Positions 7,115 through 14,308 of a stretch of 32,868 bases of DNA are shown piece by piece (position 1 is the first letter of the stretch; each line of letters opens with the position of its first letter). The stretch lies in assembly GCA_051954935.1 (NCBI GenBank), contig JBQCHG010000044.1:1-32868 (forward strand), written 5' to 3'. The notes beneath the pieces are model-generated. The model ran no database searches. It saw only the letters and a list, made by a program, of their open reading frames with translations, and was not told the origin of the DNA. The DNA comes from 66-474 sp051954935. GTDB taxonomy: Bacteria > Pseudomonadota > Gammaproteobacteria > Xanthomonadales > Rhodanobacteraceae. Position numbers and translations under genes: made by a program.

Positions 7115-10100
7115 GTCGCATCGTCCTTCAGCGCCGGATTCGGATTGCGGATGCGCGCGAGGTACGTCGTGCGCGGCCGGGTGCCGAGCTCGTTGAGCAT
7201 CGCGTAATTGCGCGGCGATTGTTTTGCCTTGGCTACGCCGGATTGTTTGTCCGAAATATCGCCAAAGCGGATCGCCTGGGTCGGACACACCGCCTGGCAT
7301 GCGGTCAGCACTTCGCCGTCCTGGATGCGGCGGCCGCTCTTGTCGGCTTCGATGTGCGCCGCTTCGATACGCTGGATGCAGTAGGTGCACTTCTCCATCA
7401 CGCCGCGGCGGCGCACCGTCACTTCAGGATTGCGAACGCCCTTGAGCGATTCGGTTTCCTTGTCGGCGTACTGCATGAAGTTGAACCGACGTACCTTGTA
7501 CGGACAGTTGTTGGAGCAGAAGCGCGTACCGACGCAGCGGTTGTAGACCTGCACGTTCAGGCCTTCGCTGTCGTGCACGGTCGCATCCACCGGACATACG
7601 AGTTCGCACGGTGCGTGCTCGCACATCATGCACGGCACCGGCTGGTTTAACGCGCGAGGATTGCCGGCCTCGCCTTCGTAATAGCGGTCCACCCGGATCC
7701 AGTGCATCTCGCGACCCCGTCGCACCTGCTCCTTGCCGACCACCGGGATGTTGTTCTCGGCCTGGCAGGCGATGGTGCACGCCTTGCAGCCGATGCAGGC
7801 GTTGAGGTCGATGCTCATGCCCCAGGCGTAATCACCGGGCGGGTAATCGGGATAGAGCGACGGTGGCTTCTCGCCGTACTCGTCGTGCGCGGTCGCGAAG
7901 TGCGGGTCATGCAAAAACTGCGCGAGCGTGCCGGTGCGCAGCAGGTCGCGGCCTTCCATGTTGAAGTGATGTTGCGTCGGCGCCAGCGCGTAGTGTTCGC
8001 CGGTCTTGCGCAACTGCAGGTCGTCGGTCTGCCAGGGCGCTCGCGAGGTGCGCAGCAGATGAGCATTGAAGCCCTGACCGTCACCGATGCGTCCGGCTCG
8101 CGTGCGGCCGTAACCGAGATACACGGTGACGCTGCGCGCCGCCTGCCCCGGCATGATCCACACCGGGATGCGCAGACTGCGTCCGTGGGAGCGCAGCTCG
8201 ACCACGTCGCCATTGCCCAGTCCATATTGTTTCGCGAGCGCCGGCGAAATCAGCGCCGGGTTGTCCCAGGTGAGCTGCGTCAGCGGCTTCGGCAGTTCCT
8301 GCAGCCAGCCGTTGTTCGCCCATTCGCCGTTGCCGATCGTGGGATCGGGACGGAAGAGCAGTTCCACATCATTTCTGTCCGAAATCTCCTGTTCGCCATT
8401 CCGGGCACCGCGCGGTGGCGATCCGGAGTTCAGCGCCGTTGGCTTGGAATTTCCCGAACCGCCTGACTCCCGTTTTTGCGGGGAGGACGAAATAGCTGCT
8501 GCCGCGGTGTGCGCGATCACCCCCGCCTGCAGCGCCGCGTTCCATGCCGCTTCGTCTTTCAACTGCGAAGACCACTGCCTGCGCACCAGCGCGCGTCCGT
8601 CGGTGAGCTCGTCATCGAGCAGGATCGAAAGCACTTCGATGGCCGACTTGCTGTCGTACAGCGGTGCAATCAGCGGCTGCCCGATGCTGGCCGTGCCGTC
8701 GAAGGCGCGCGCATCCGCCCAGCATTCCAGCGCGTGCGACATCGGCAGATGCCACTCGGCGAGCGCGCCGGTTTCGTCGTGGTACAGCCCCGAGTGCAGC
8801 AGATGCGGCACGCGCCGCAGCGCCGCGGCGAATTCCAGGTCCGCGGGGGCGTCGTAGGCCGGATTGCCACCGAGCACCAGCAGCGTGTCCACCTTGCCTG
8901 CGCGCATCGCCTCCACAAGCGCCCGCAACGAGCCGTCGTCATGGCCATCCGGATTCGTTGCTTGCGGCGGCAATACCTCGACGGGTTCGACGTATTCCAG
9001 CGTGTTGCCGACATTGCCGAGTGACGCGTTCATCGCGTGCACCAGCATGTGCAGTTCGGGCGTCCGCGTATCGCCCGCGACGATCAACGAGCCGCCACGT
9101 GCACCGCTCAGGTCGTTGGCAATCGCTTGCAGGAGCGGGCTTGCCGGTGACATGTCGCGTGCAGGCGCGCTCCGACCAAAAACGTCGCGGCCGCCTGCAA
9201 GCGGGCCCTTATCGTGAGCAATGCCCAGCCTTTCCGCCAAGGTCTGCGCGAATGCCTCGATCTGCGCGCTTCCCAGCGGCAAACGGTGATCGGCCATCGC
9301 ACCGGTGATGCTGGGCGTGGCCTCGACGGCGTACAGCCGCGACATCGCACCGCGTTCCGGATCGCGTGCGGCGATGAAGTCGCGCGAATAACGCACCCCG
9401 GCGGCCGGGTCGGAAAGAAAATCCGCGTCCAGCGCGAGGATCACCTTGGCGCGATCGAAGCGGTAACGCTTCGCGTACAGTTTGCCCAATGCGAGCCGCG
9501 TACCTCCACGCGCGTTCTCGCCGCAGGGTTCGTGCACGTGCCAGCGCGCGTTCGGATACTGCCTCTGCAGCGCATCCAGTTGCGCGGCCAGCGTCGGTGA
9601 GGTGATCGCACCCGTGAGCACGCGCAAGCCTGCACCACCGTCGCGCATCCAGCGCACGCGCGATTGCGACATCGCGGTCGCGAAGGCATCCCACGTCGTC
9701 GCCTCGTTCCGGTACAGCACCGATTGCGAGCGATCCGGATCCCACAGTTGCAACACGGAGGCCTGCGCGAAGATGTCGGTGCCGCCGAGACTGGCCGGAT
9801 GCTGCGGATTGCCTTCGACCTTGGTGGGCCGGCCCATGTTGCTGCGAACCAGCACGCCTTGCGCGTAACCGGATCGTGTCAACACCGTGGCGAAGTAACG
9901 CGGCAGGCCATCCACCTGGCCGACTTGGCCGTGCACGTAAGGCACGATTTCGGTTTGCGGCGGGCGGCTGCACGCACTCAGGCCTGCGAGCGCCAGCGAT
10001 GCGCCGATGAATTTCATGAAGCCGCGCCGATCGAGCGGCGCAGCATCCGCCAGTCGCGGATGCTCGCGCTGCAGCCAGGTGCGGAAGCCTTCGCTGTCGG

Positions 10101-10197
10101 CCAGCTCTTCCAGCGAGCGCCACAGTTTCGGGCCGCGCACGTCCTGCAACCGCGCGCGCTCGGTTTCCATGTCGAACGACGTGTTCAGCGATGACAT
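7111..10197 (-). CDS. actB: Alternative complex III subunit ActB, molybdopterin-oxidoreductase-like protein with Fe-S domain
   Basis: A 1028-residue electron-transfer subunit. The N-terminus has a twin-arginine-like motif (DRRGFMKFIG, R57-R58) followed by a hydrophobic stretch ending in Cys76, which fits Tat export and possible lipidation. Residues about 85-780 resemble a molybdopterin oxidoreductase that in this family has lost its cofactor. Residues 795-1028 are an NrfC-like ferredoxin domain with 15 cysteines (801, 804, 807, 811; 856, 859, 864, 868; 888, 894, 898; 937, 940, 967, 971). That number fits three 4Fe-4S clusters and one 3Fe-4S cluster. I take ATG at 10197, which overlaps actA by 13 bases; the 29 residues upstream in frame read through actA. 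A repeat-derived segment sits at about residues 570-603. Confidence 0.95.
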   Translation of the reverse strand: MSSLNTSFDMETERARLQDVRGPKLWRSLEELADSEGFRTWLQREHPRLADAAPLDRRGFMKFIGASLALAGLSACSRPPQTEIVPYVHGQVGQVDGLPRYFATVLTRSGYAQGVLVRSNMGRPTKVEGNPQHPASLGGTDIFAQASVLQLWDPDRSQSVLYRNEATTWDAFATAMSQSRVRWMRDGGAGLRVLTGAITSPTLAAQLDALQRQYPNARWHVHEPCGENARGGTRLALGKLYAKRYRFDRAKVILALDADFLSDPAAGVRYSRDFIAARDPERGAMSRLYAVEATPSITGAMADHRLPLGSAQIEAFAQTLAERLGIAHDKGPLAGGRDVFGRSAPARDMSPASPLLQAIANDLSGARGGSLIVAGDTRTPELHMLVHAMNASLGNVGNTLEYVEPVEVLPPQATNPDGHDDGSLRALVEAMRAGKVDTLLVLGGNPAYDAPADLEFAAALRRVPHLLHSGLYHDETGALAEWHLPMSHALECWADARAFDGTASIGQPLIAPLYDSKSAIEVLSILLDDELTDGRALVRRQWSSQLKDEAAWNAALQAGVIAHTAAAAISSSPQKRESGGSGNSKPTALNSGSPPRGARNGEQEISDRNDVELLFRPDPTIGNGEWANNGWLQELPKPLTQLTWDNPALISPALAKQYGLGNGDVVELRSHGRSLRIPVWIMPGQAARSVTVYLGYGRTRAGRIGDGQGFNAHLLRTSRAPWQTDDLQLRKTGEHYALAPTQHHFNMEGRDLLRTGTLAQFLHDPHFATAHDEYGEKPPSLYPDYPPGDYAWGMSIDLNACIGCKACTIACQAENNIPVVGKEQVRRGREMHWIRVDRYYEGEAGNPRALNQPVPCMMCEHAPCELVCPVDATVHDSEGLNVQVYNRCVGTRFCSNNCPYKVRRFNFMQYADKETESLKGVRNPEVTVRRRGVMEKCTYCIQRIEAAHIEADKSGRRIQDGEVLTACQAVCPTQAIRFGDISDKQSGVAKAKQSPRNYAMLNELGTRPRTTYLARIRNPNPALKDDAT
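8391..8490 (-). repeat. Palindromic dispersed-repeat copy inserted in frame within actB
   Basis: Read on the coding strand, this stretch starts with TCGTCCTCCCCGCAAAAACG and ends near CCCGGAATGGCG. That matches the layout of the common proteobacterial intergenic element whose ends read like CGTCATCCCCGCGAAAGCGG and GGGAATGACG. Its translation contains SSSPQKRESG and GSPPRGARNGEQ, close to the SSFPRKRESR-type peptides seen when such elements are translated. It falls in a linker between the molybdopterin-like core and the following dinucleotide-binding-like domain of ActB, where extra residues could be tolerated. The exact ends are uncertain by several bases. The family assignment comes from recognising the pattern; I had no alignment. 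Confidence 0.6.
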
Positions 10198-10832
10198 ACC
10201 GAGCAATCCGTCAGCCGCCGCTTGTCGATGTGGTACTCGCGCATCAGGCGCATCCCGAGCGCGTGCTGGTCCTTCGCGCGCCACGTCATGCTGAACACCT
10301 CGTTGCGCGGCCGCAGGTTAGGAACCGGGTCGCGATGGCAGTCCAGGCACCACTGCATCGTCAGCGGGGCAACCTGCGCGGTGAGCGGCATCTCGTCTAT
10401 GCGGCCGTGGCAACTCTCGCAGCCGATGCCTTTCGCGATATGGATGGAGTGGTTGAAATAGACGAAGTCCGGCAGCTTGTGCAGCCGCTTCCAGTGGAAC
10501 GGCACGCCGCTCTGGTACGCCGCGATCAACGGTGCAAGCACCGGCTGGTCGGTGAACAACCGCGAATGGCAGGTCATGCAGGTCGAGAGCGGCGGGATGC
10601 CCGCGAACGCGGACTGCTCGACCGAGCTGTGGCAATAACGGCAATCGATGCCGTCGTCGCCGACGTGGTGCTTGTGGCTGAAGGGAACCGGCTGTTCGAG
10701 CGGATCGTGCGGCGTGGTCGGTTCGGCGGTCGCCACGCGCCACAGCAGCAGCAGCGCGACCACGATCACGACCGCGGCCAGCACGCCGAGCCGGAACACG
10801 AATCCGAACCATCTTGGGAAGAGTTGCGCCAC
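10185..10832 (-). CDS. actA: Alternative complex III subunit ActA, pentaheme cytochrome c
   Basis: A 215-residue multiheme protein, first gene of the operon. One N-terminal membrane helix (about 12-31) anchors a periplasmic domain with five heme c motifs: CRYCH (64-68), CMTCH (85-89), CESCH (138-142), CLDCH (162-166) and CSVCH (210-214). The last motif is at the very C-terminus. Extra His residues (HKHH, HSIH, H190, H201) can serve as distal heme ligands. Electrons are expected to pass from the ActB clusters through these hemes to ActE and the oxidase. The start is GTG at 10832, preceded on the minus strand by AAGGA at a good spacing. The five-heme count is the family norm. Confidence 0.96.
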   Translation of the reverse strand: MAQLFPRWFGFVFRLGVLAAVVIVVALLLLWRVATAEPTTPHDPLEQPVPFSHKHHVGDDGIDCRYCHSSVEQSAFAGIPPLSTCMTCHSRLFTDQPVLAPLIAAYQSGVPFHWKRLHKLPDFVYFNHSIHIAKGIGCESCHGRIDEMPLTAQVAPLTMQWCLDCHRDPVPNLRPRNEVFSMTWRAKDQHALGMRLMREYHIDKRRLTDCSVCHR

Positions 10833-10889
10833 TGCCGTCCTTGGTCCCGCGCAACGCCGCGCCCGTCCTGGACGCCGCGACCTGATGCA

Positions 10890-10933
10890 GTTCTACACGT
10901 TACGCAAAGGGCGTGCGAAAAGCAAAGTAGAAC
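10890..10933. promoter_or_regulatory. Separated inverted repeat GTTCTAC/GTAGAAC
   Basis: GTTCTAC at 10890-10896 is the exact reverse complement of GTAGAAC at 10927-10933, with 30 bases between the arms. The arms flank the AT-richer part of the divergent spacer, which would suit two half-sites about three to four helical turns apart. Chance occurrence of a 7-bp pair at this spacing is not negligible. Confidence 0.25.
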
Positions 10934-10953
10934 GTACAAAGGACCGCATTCGC

Positions 10954-10969
10954 GCGAGGTTAACCTCGC
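10954..10969. promoter_or_regulatory. Perfect 16-bp palindrome GCGAGGTTAACCTCGC, candidate operator
   Basis: The sequence is its own reverse complement over all 16 bases and has no spacer, which is the form of a dimeric regulator site. It lies 75 bases upstream of the ThDP-enzyme start and 122 bases upstream of actA, a position from which one protein could control both directions. No regulator gene is encoded beside it. Confidence 0.45.
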
Positions 10970-11043
10970 AGTCCGCACACTTGGGTTGCTCGCGACGCGC
11001 AGGATGCGCGCGTCTTCCAGGGCTGCACCAACACGGAGGTTCC

Positions 11044-12837
11044 ATGCCCACCGTCAGCGACTTCCTCATCAAGCGCCTGCACGAATGGGGCGTGCGCCGC
11101 ATCTACGGTTATCCGGGCGACGGCATCAACGGCCTCATGGGTGCGATGAATCGCGCCGATGGGGAGATCGAGCTGGTGCGTGCGCGCCATGAGGAGATGT
11201 GCGCATTCATGGCCTGCGCGCACGCCAAGTTCACCGGCGACGTCGGCGTGTGCATGGCCACCTCGGGACCCGGCGCGATCCATTTGTTGAACGGCCTCTA
11301 CGACGCCAAGCTCGATCACATGCCGGTGGTCGCGATCGTGGGCCAGCAGGCGCGGTCCGCGCTGGGCGGCCAGTACCAGCAGGAAGTGGATCTCACCACG
11401 CTGTTCAAGGATGTCGCTTCCGAATACGTCGAGCTGATCACCGTGCCCGCGCAGGTGCGGCACGTGGTGGACCGCGCGATGCGCATCGCGATTTCCAGGC
11501 GCACCGTCACCTGCATGATCGTTCCGAACGATCTGCAGGAACTCGATGCGGTGGAGGAACCGCCTCGCAAACATGGCACCGTGCATTCGGGCCTGGGCTA
11601 TCGCGCGCCACAGATCGTCCCGACCAATCACGACCTGCAGCAGGCCGCCGACCTGCTCAATGCCGGCAAGAAGGTGGCGATACTGGCCGGCGCCGGCGCG
11701 CTCGGCGCACGCGAGGAAGTGATCGAAGTCGCCGAGCTGCTCGGCGCAGGTGTGGCGAAGGCGTTGCTCGGCAAGGCCGCGCTGCCCGACGACCTGCCCT
11801 TCGTCACCGGTTCCATCGGCCTGCTGGGCACCAAGCCGAGCTGGGAGCTGATGACCGGCTGCGACACGCTGCTGATGATCGGCTCGCGTTTCCCGTACTC
11901 CGAATTCCTGCCCAAGGAAGGCCAGGCGCGCGGCGTGCAGATCGACATCGACCCGGCGATGCTCTCGATCCGCTATCCGATGGAGATCAACCTCGTCGGC
12001 GATGCCAGAGCCACGCTGCAGGCGCTGATCCCCCGACTCAAACGCAAGACCGATCGCGAATGGCGCTCCACGGTCGAGAAGAACGTGCGCGAGTGGTGGC
12101 AGGTGCTGGAGTCGCGCGCGATGGTAGAAGCCGAACCGATCAATCCCGAGCGCGTGTTCTGGGAACTGTCGCCCAAGTTGCCGGACAACTGCATCCTCTC
12201 TTCCGATTCCGGTTCCGCCGCCAACTGGTATGCGCGCGACCTGAAGATCCGCGACGGCATGATGGCCTCGCTTTCCGGCGGGCTTGCGACGATGGGACCG
12301 GGCGTGCCGTACGTGATCGCGGCCAAGTTCGCGTTCCCCGATCGCGTGGCGATCGCGCTGGTCGGCGACGGCGCGATGCAGATGAACGGCAACGCCGAGC
12401 TGATCACGATCAAGGATTACTGGAAGGAATGGTCCGACCCGCGCCTGATCATCATGGTGCTGAACAATCGCGATTTGAACCAGGTGACCTGGGAGCAGCG
12501 CGTGATGGAAGGCGATCCGCGCTACGACGCCTCGCAACACGTAATCGATTTCCCATATGCGCGCTATGCCGAGCTGATCGGCCTGAAGGGCATCATGGTC
12601 AACCGGCCCGACCAGATCGGGCCGGCCTGGGACGAGGCGCTGAAAGCCGACCGCCCGTGCGTGATCGAAGCGATCACCGATCCGGAAGTGCCGCCGCTTC
12701 CGCCGCACATCACCTTCAAGCAGGCCAAGGCATTCGCCGAGTCCATGTTGAAAGGCGATACCGGCACCAACGCGATGCTGCGCGAAGCCACGCGCGAAAC
12801 CTGGGCCAGTCTTTTCCCCGGCCACAAGAAGAGTTGA
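11044..12837 (+). CDS. Thiamine-diphosphate-requiring enzyme, pyruvate oxidase/acetolactate synthase-like
   Basis: A 597-residue three-domain ThDP enzyme. The N-terminal Pyr domain has RIYGYPGDGING and the cofactor-activating Glu (E50 in ARHEEMCAFMA). The central domain (about 190-330) is of the FAD/nucleotide type, and the C-terminal PP domain carries the GDG-to-NN motif (GDGAMQMNGN at 441-450, ending LNN at 473-475) that binds Mg-ThDP. The overall pattern is closest to the PoxB/YdaP-like pyruvate oxidases, which decarboxylate pyruvate and pass electrons to quinone or O2. Acetolactate synthase or another 2-oxo-acid decarboxylase cannot be excluded. ATG at 11044 follows ACGGAGG. It lies 5 bases from the next gene, so the two are co-transcribed. 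Confidence 0.85.
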   Translation: MPTVSDFLIKRLHEWGVRRIYGYPGDGINGLMGAMNRADGEIELVRARHEEMCAFMACAHAKFTGDVGVCMATSGPGAIHLLNGLYDAKLDHMPVVAIVGQQARSALGGQYQQEVDLTTLFKDVASEYVELITVPAQVRHVVDRAMRIAISRRTVTCMIVPNDLQELDAVEEPPRKHGTVHSGLGYRAPQIVPTNHDLQQAADLLNAGKKVAILAGAGALGAREEVIEVAELLGAGVAKALLGKAALPDDLPFVTGSIGLLGTKPSWELMTGCDTLLMIGSRFPYSEFLPKEGQARGVQIDIDPAMLSIRYPMEINLVGDARATLQALIPRLKRKTDREWRSTVEKNVREWWQVLESRAMVEAEPINPERVFWELSPKLPDNCILSSDSGSAANWYARDLKIRDGMMASLSGGLATMGPGVPYVIAAKFAFPDRVAIALVGDGAMQMNGNAELITIKDYWKEWSDPRLIIMVLNNRDLNQVTWEQRVMEGDPRYDASQHVIDFPYARYAELIGLKGIMVNRPDQIGPAWDEALKADRPCVIEAITDPEVPPLPPHITFKQAKAFAESMLKGDTGTNAMLREATRETWASLFPGHKKS

Positions 12838-12842
12838 CGTGC

Positions 12843-13940
12843 ATGGAAGCCGTCGCACTCGGCAGGGCGAGGGCAAGCGCATACAAGGTGCCGACCGATG
12901 CGCCCGAATCCGACGGCACGCTGGAATGGGATTCGACGACCTTGGTGCTGGTGGAGATCGAAGCAGGTGGCAAGCGCGGCATCGGCTACAGCTACGCCGA
13001 TGGGGCCACGGCCATGCTCGTCAATTCGCTGCTGGCAAAAGGGATCGAGGGGCGCGATGCGATGGATGTCGCCGGCGCGCGGGCGGCGATGCTGACTTCG
13101 ATCCGCAACCTCGGCCACGGCGGCATCGCAGCGATGGCGGTCAGCGCGGTGGACAACGCGCTGTGGGACTTGAAGGCGAAGTTGCTGGAACTGCCACTGT
13201 TCAAATTGCTCGGTGCGGTGCGCGGAGCGGCGCCGGTGTACGGCAGCGGCGGCTTCTGCTCGTATTCGGACGCGCAATTGCGCGAGCAGCTCGGCGGCTG
13301 GGCCGATTCCGGCATCCGGATGGTCAAGATGAAGATCGGCCGCGAACCGCAACGCGACCAGGCGCGCGCCAAGGTCGCACGCAAGGCAATCGGCGACGAG
13401 GTGCAATTGTTCGTGGATGCCAACGGTGCGTATTCGCGCAAGCAGGCGTTGCACATGGCGGAACTGCTTGCGCACGAGCACGGCGTGAGCTGGTTCGAAG
13501 AACCGGTGAGCTCGGACGACCTGCGCGGACTGCGATTGTTGCGCGATCGCGCACCGGCGTCGATGGACATCGCCGCCGGCGAATACGGCTACACGCCGTG
13601 GTATTTCCGCCGGATGCTTTCGGCCGGCGCAGTGGACGTGCTGCAGGCAGACGGCACGCGTTGCGCCGGCATCAGCGGCTTCATGCAGGCGAGCGCCCTG
13701 TGCGAGGCGTTCAACCTGCCGTTGTCGGCGCACTGCGCGCCGGCGCTGCACGCGCATCCGGCATGCGCAGCACGGCCGCTGCGGCACATCGAATATTTCC
13801 ATGACCACGTGCGCATCGAAAACATGCTGTTCGACGGCGTGTTGCAACCGATGCACGGCGCGCTGCATCCCGACCCCTCGCGCCCGGGCTTCGGACTGGA
13901 GTTCAGGCACGCGGACGCGGAGCGGTATCGGGTGTTGTAG
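12843..13940 (+). CDS. Mandelate racemase/muconate-lactonizing-type enolase-superfamily enzyme
   Basis: A 365-residue protein with an N-terminal capping domain and a C-terminal barrel. Barrel signatures are the Lys pair in MVKMKIG (near residue 163), the metal-binding Asp in FVDANGAY, Glu in WFEEPVSSDD and a third acidic ligand in IAAGEYGYTPW. A His-rich segment (LSAHCAPALHAHPAC) replaces the usual end-of-barrel His/Asp dyad. These residues support proton abstraction alpha to a carboxylate, i.e. a sugar-acid dehydratase, epimerase or racemase, but the substrate cannot be read from the sequence. Pairing with a 2-oxo-acid-using ThDP enzyme would suit a sugar-acid breakdown route ending in pyruvate or a 2-keto acid. 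That is an inference. Confidence 0.82.
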   Translation: MEAVALGRARASAYKVPTDAPESDGTLEWDSTTLVLVEIEAGGKRGIGYSYADGATAMLVNSLLAKGIEGRDAMDVAGARAAMLTSIRNLGHGGIAAMAVSAVDNALWDLKAKLLELPLFKLLGAVRGAAPVYGSGGFCSYSDAQLREQLGGWADSGIRMVKMKIGREPQRDQARAKVARKAIGDEVQLFVDANGAYSRKQALHMAELLAHEHGVSWFEEPVSSDDLRGLRLLRDRAPASMDIAAGEYGYTPWYFRRMLSAGAVDVLQADGTRCAGISGFMQASALCEAFNLPLSAHCAPALHAHPACAARPLRHIEYFHDHVRIENMLFDGVLQPMHGALHPDPSRPGFGLEFRHADAERYRVL

Positions 13941-13950
13941 TGAGCTTTTG

Positions 13951-13978
13951 GAAAGTGCGGGCAGGACAGCCCGCTTTC
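13951..13978 (+). terminator. Hairpin after the enolase-superfamily gene, possible terminator
   Basis: GCGGGC (13957-13962) pairs with GCCCGC (13969-13974) around a 6-base loop. The stem extends across a 2-base bulge by GAAA (13951-13954) with TTTC (13975-13978). It begins 11 bases after the stop codon at 13940. Only three Ts follow the stem, so intrinsic termination would be weak; it may instead protect the 3' end. Confidence 0.4.
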
Positions 13979-14006
13979 ACGCGCAGGGATGCACACAGGA
14001 GCAGCC

Positions 14007-14186
14007 ATGCAAATAGACCATCCACAAGGCAAGTGTCAGCACGAAGGCTGCGGCTGCATGGTCGAAGCCGGCAATCAGTATTGCAGCGAGTTCTGCCGAC
14101 AGGCCGCGGAACAACCCGACGTGGACGAACTGGAAGTGCACGGCGGCAACTGCGGCTGCGGGCATCCGGAGTGCATCGAACAATGA
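14007..14186 (+). CDS. Small Cys-rich metallothionein-like metal-binding protein
   Basis: A 59-residue protein with nine cysteines and four histidines, spaced as CxxxxCxC, then YCSEFC, then CGCGHPEC. This layout is that of small bacterial metallothioneins and related zinc-binding proteins, which buffer Zn or Cd in the cytoplasm. I chose ATG at 14007, preceded by AGGAG; an in-frame ATG at 13989 would add MHTGAA with no better ribosome site. It stands alone between two operons, with a 66-base gap to the upstream gene and 122 bases to the next. No metal-responsive operator is recognisable. Confidence 0.75.
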   Translation: MQIDHPQGKCQHEGCGCMVEAGNQYCSEFCRQAAEQPDVDELEVHGGNCGCGHPECIEQ

Positions 14187-14308
14187 TGGCCATGTCCCTT
14201 GCCCGCAGGAGCGTTGGCGCGCGGTGGCACAAATCAACGCGAATGCAAGCGATCCGATCGAGCGATTTGCGCGCATCCGCATTCGTCGGATTGTTTTGTT
14301 TTTGATCC

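Larger units (their letters stand above)
10833..11043. promoter_or_regulatory. Divergent control region between actA and the ThDP-enzyme gene
   Basis: This 211-bp spacer must hold the promoters of both the act-cox operon (leftward) and the ThDP-enzyme/enolase-superfamily pair (rightward). It is less GC-rich around 10890-10965 than its surroundings. A leftward TTGCTT with a TAACGT-like hexamer 17 bases downstream is a weak sigma-70 candidate for actA. No convincing rightward promoter can be named. Two symmetrical sequences, annotated separately, are possible operators. Confidence 0.55.

Noticed and set aside
5730..7121. Apparent N-terminal extension of actD
   Set aside because: The frame stays open through actC, but the GTG at 5729 gives the correct family length and the GTGA overlap.
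10994..11014. GACGCGC/GCGCGTC hairpin before the ThDP-enzyme gene
   Set aside because: A 7-bp GC-only stem with a 7-base loop is common by chance in this composition and has no T tract or anti-structure.
10960..12882. 640-codon open frame on the minus strand
   Set aside because: Exact antisense of the ThDP-enzyme gene, whose cofactor motifs are intact; no recognisable domains on the other strand.
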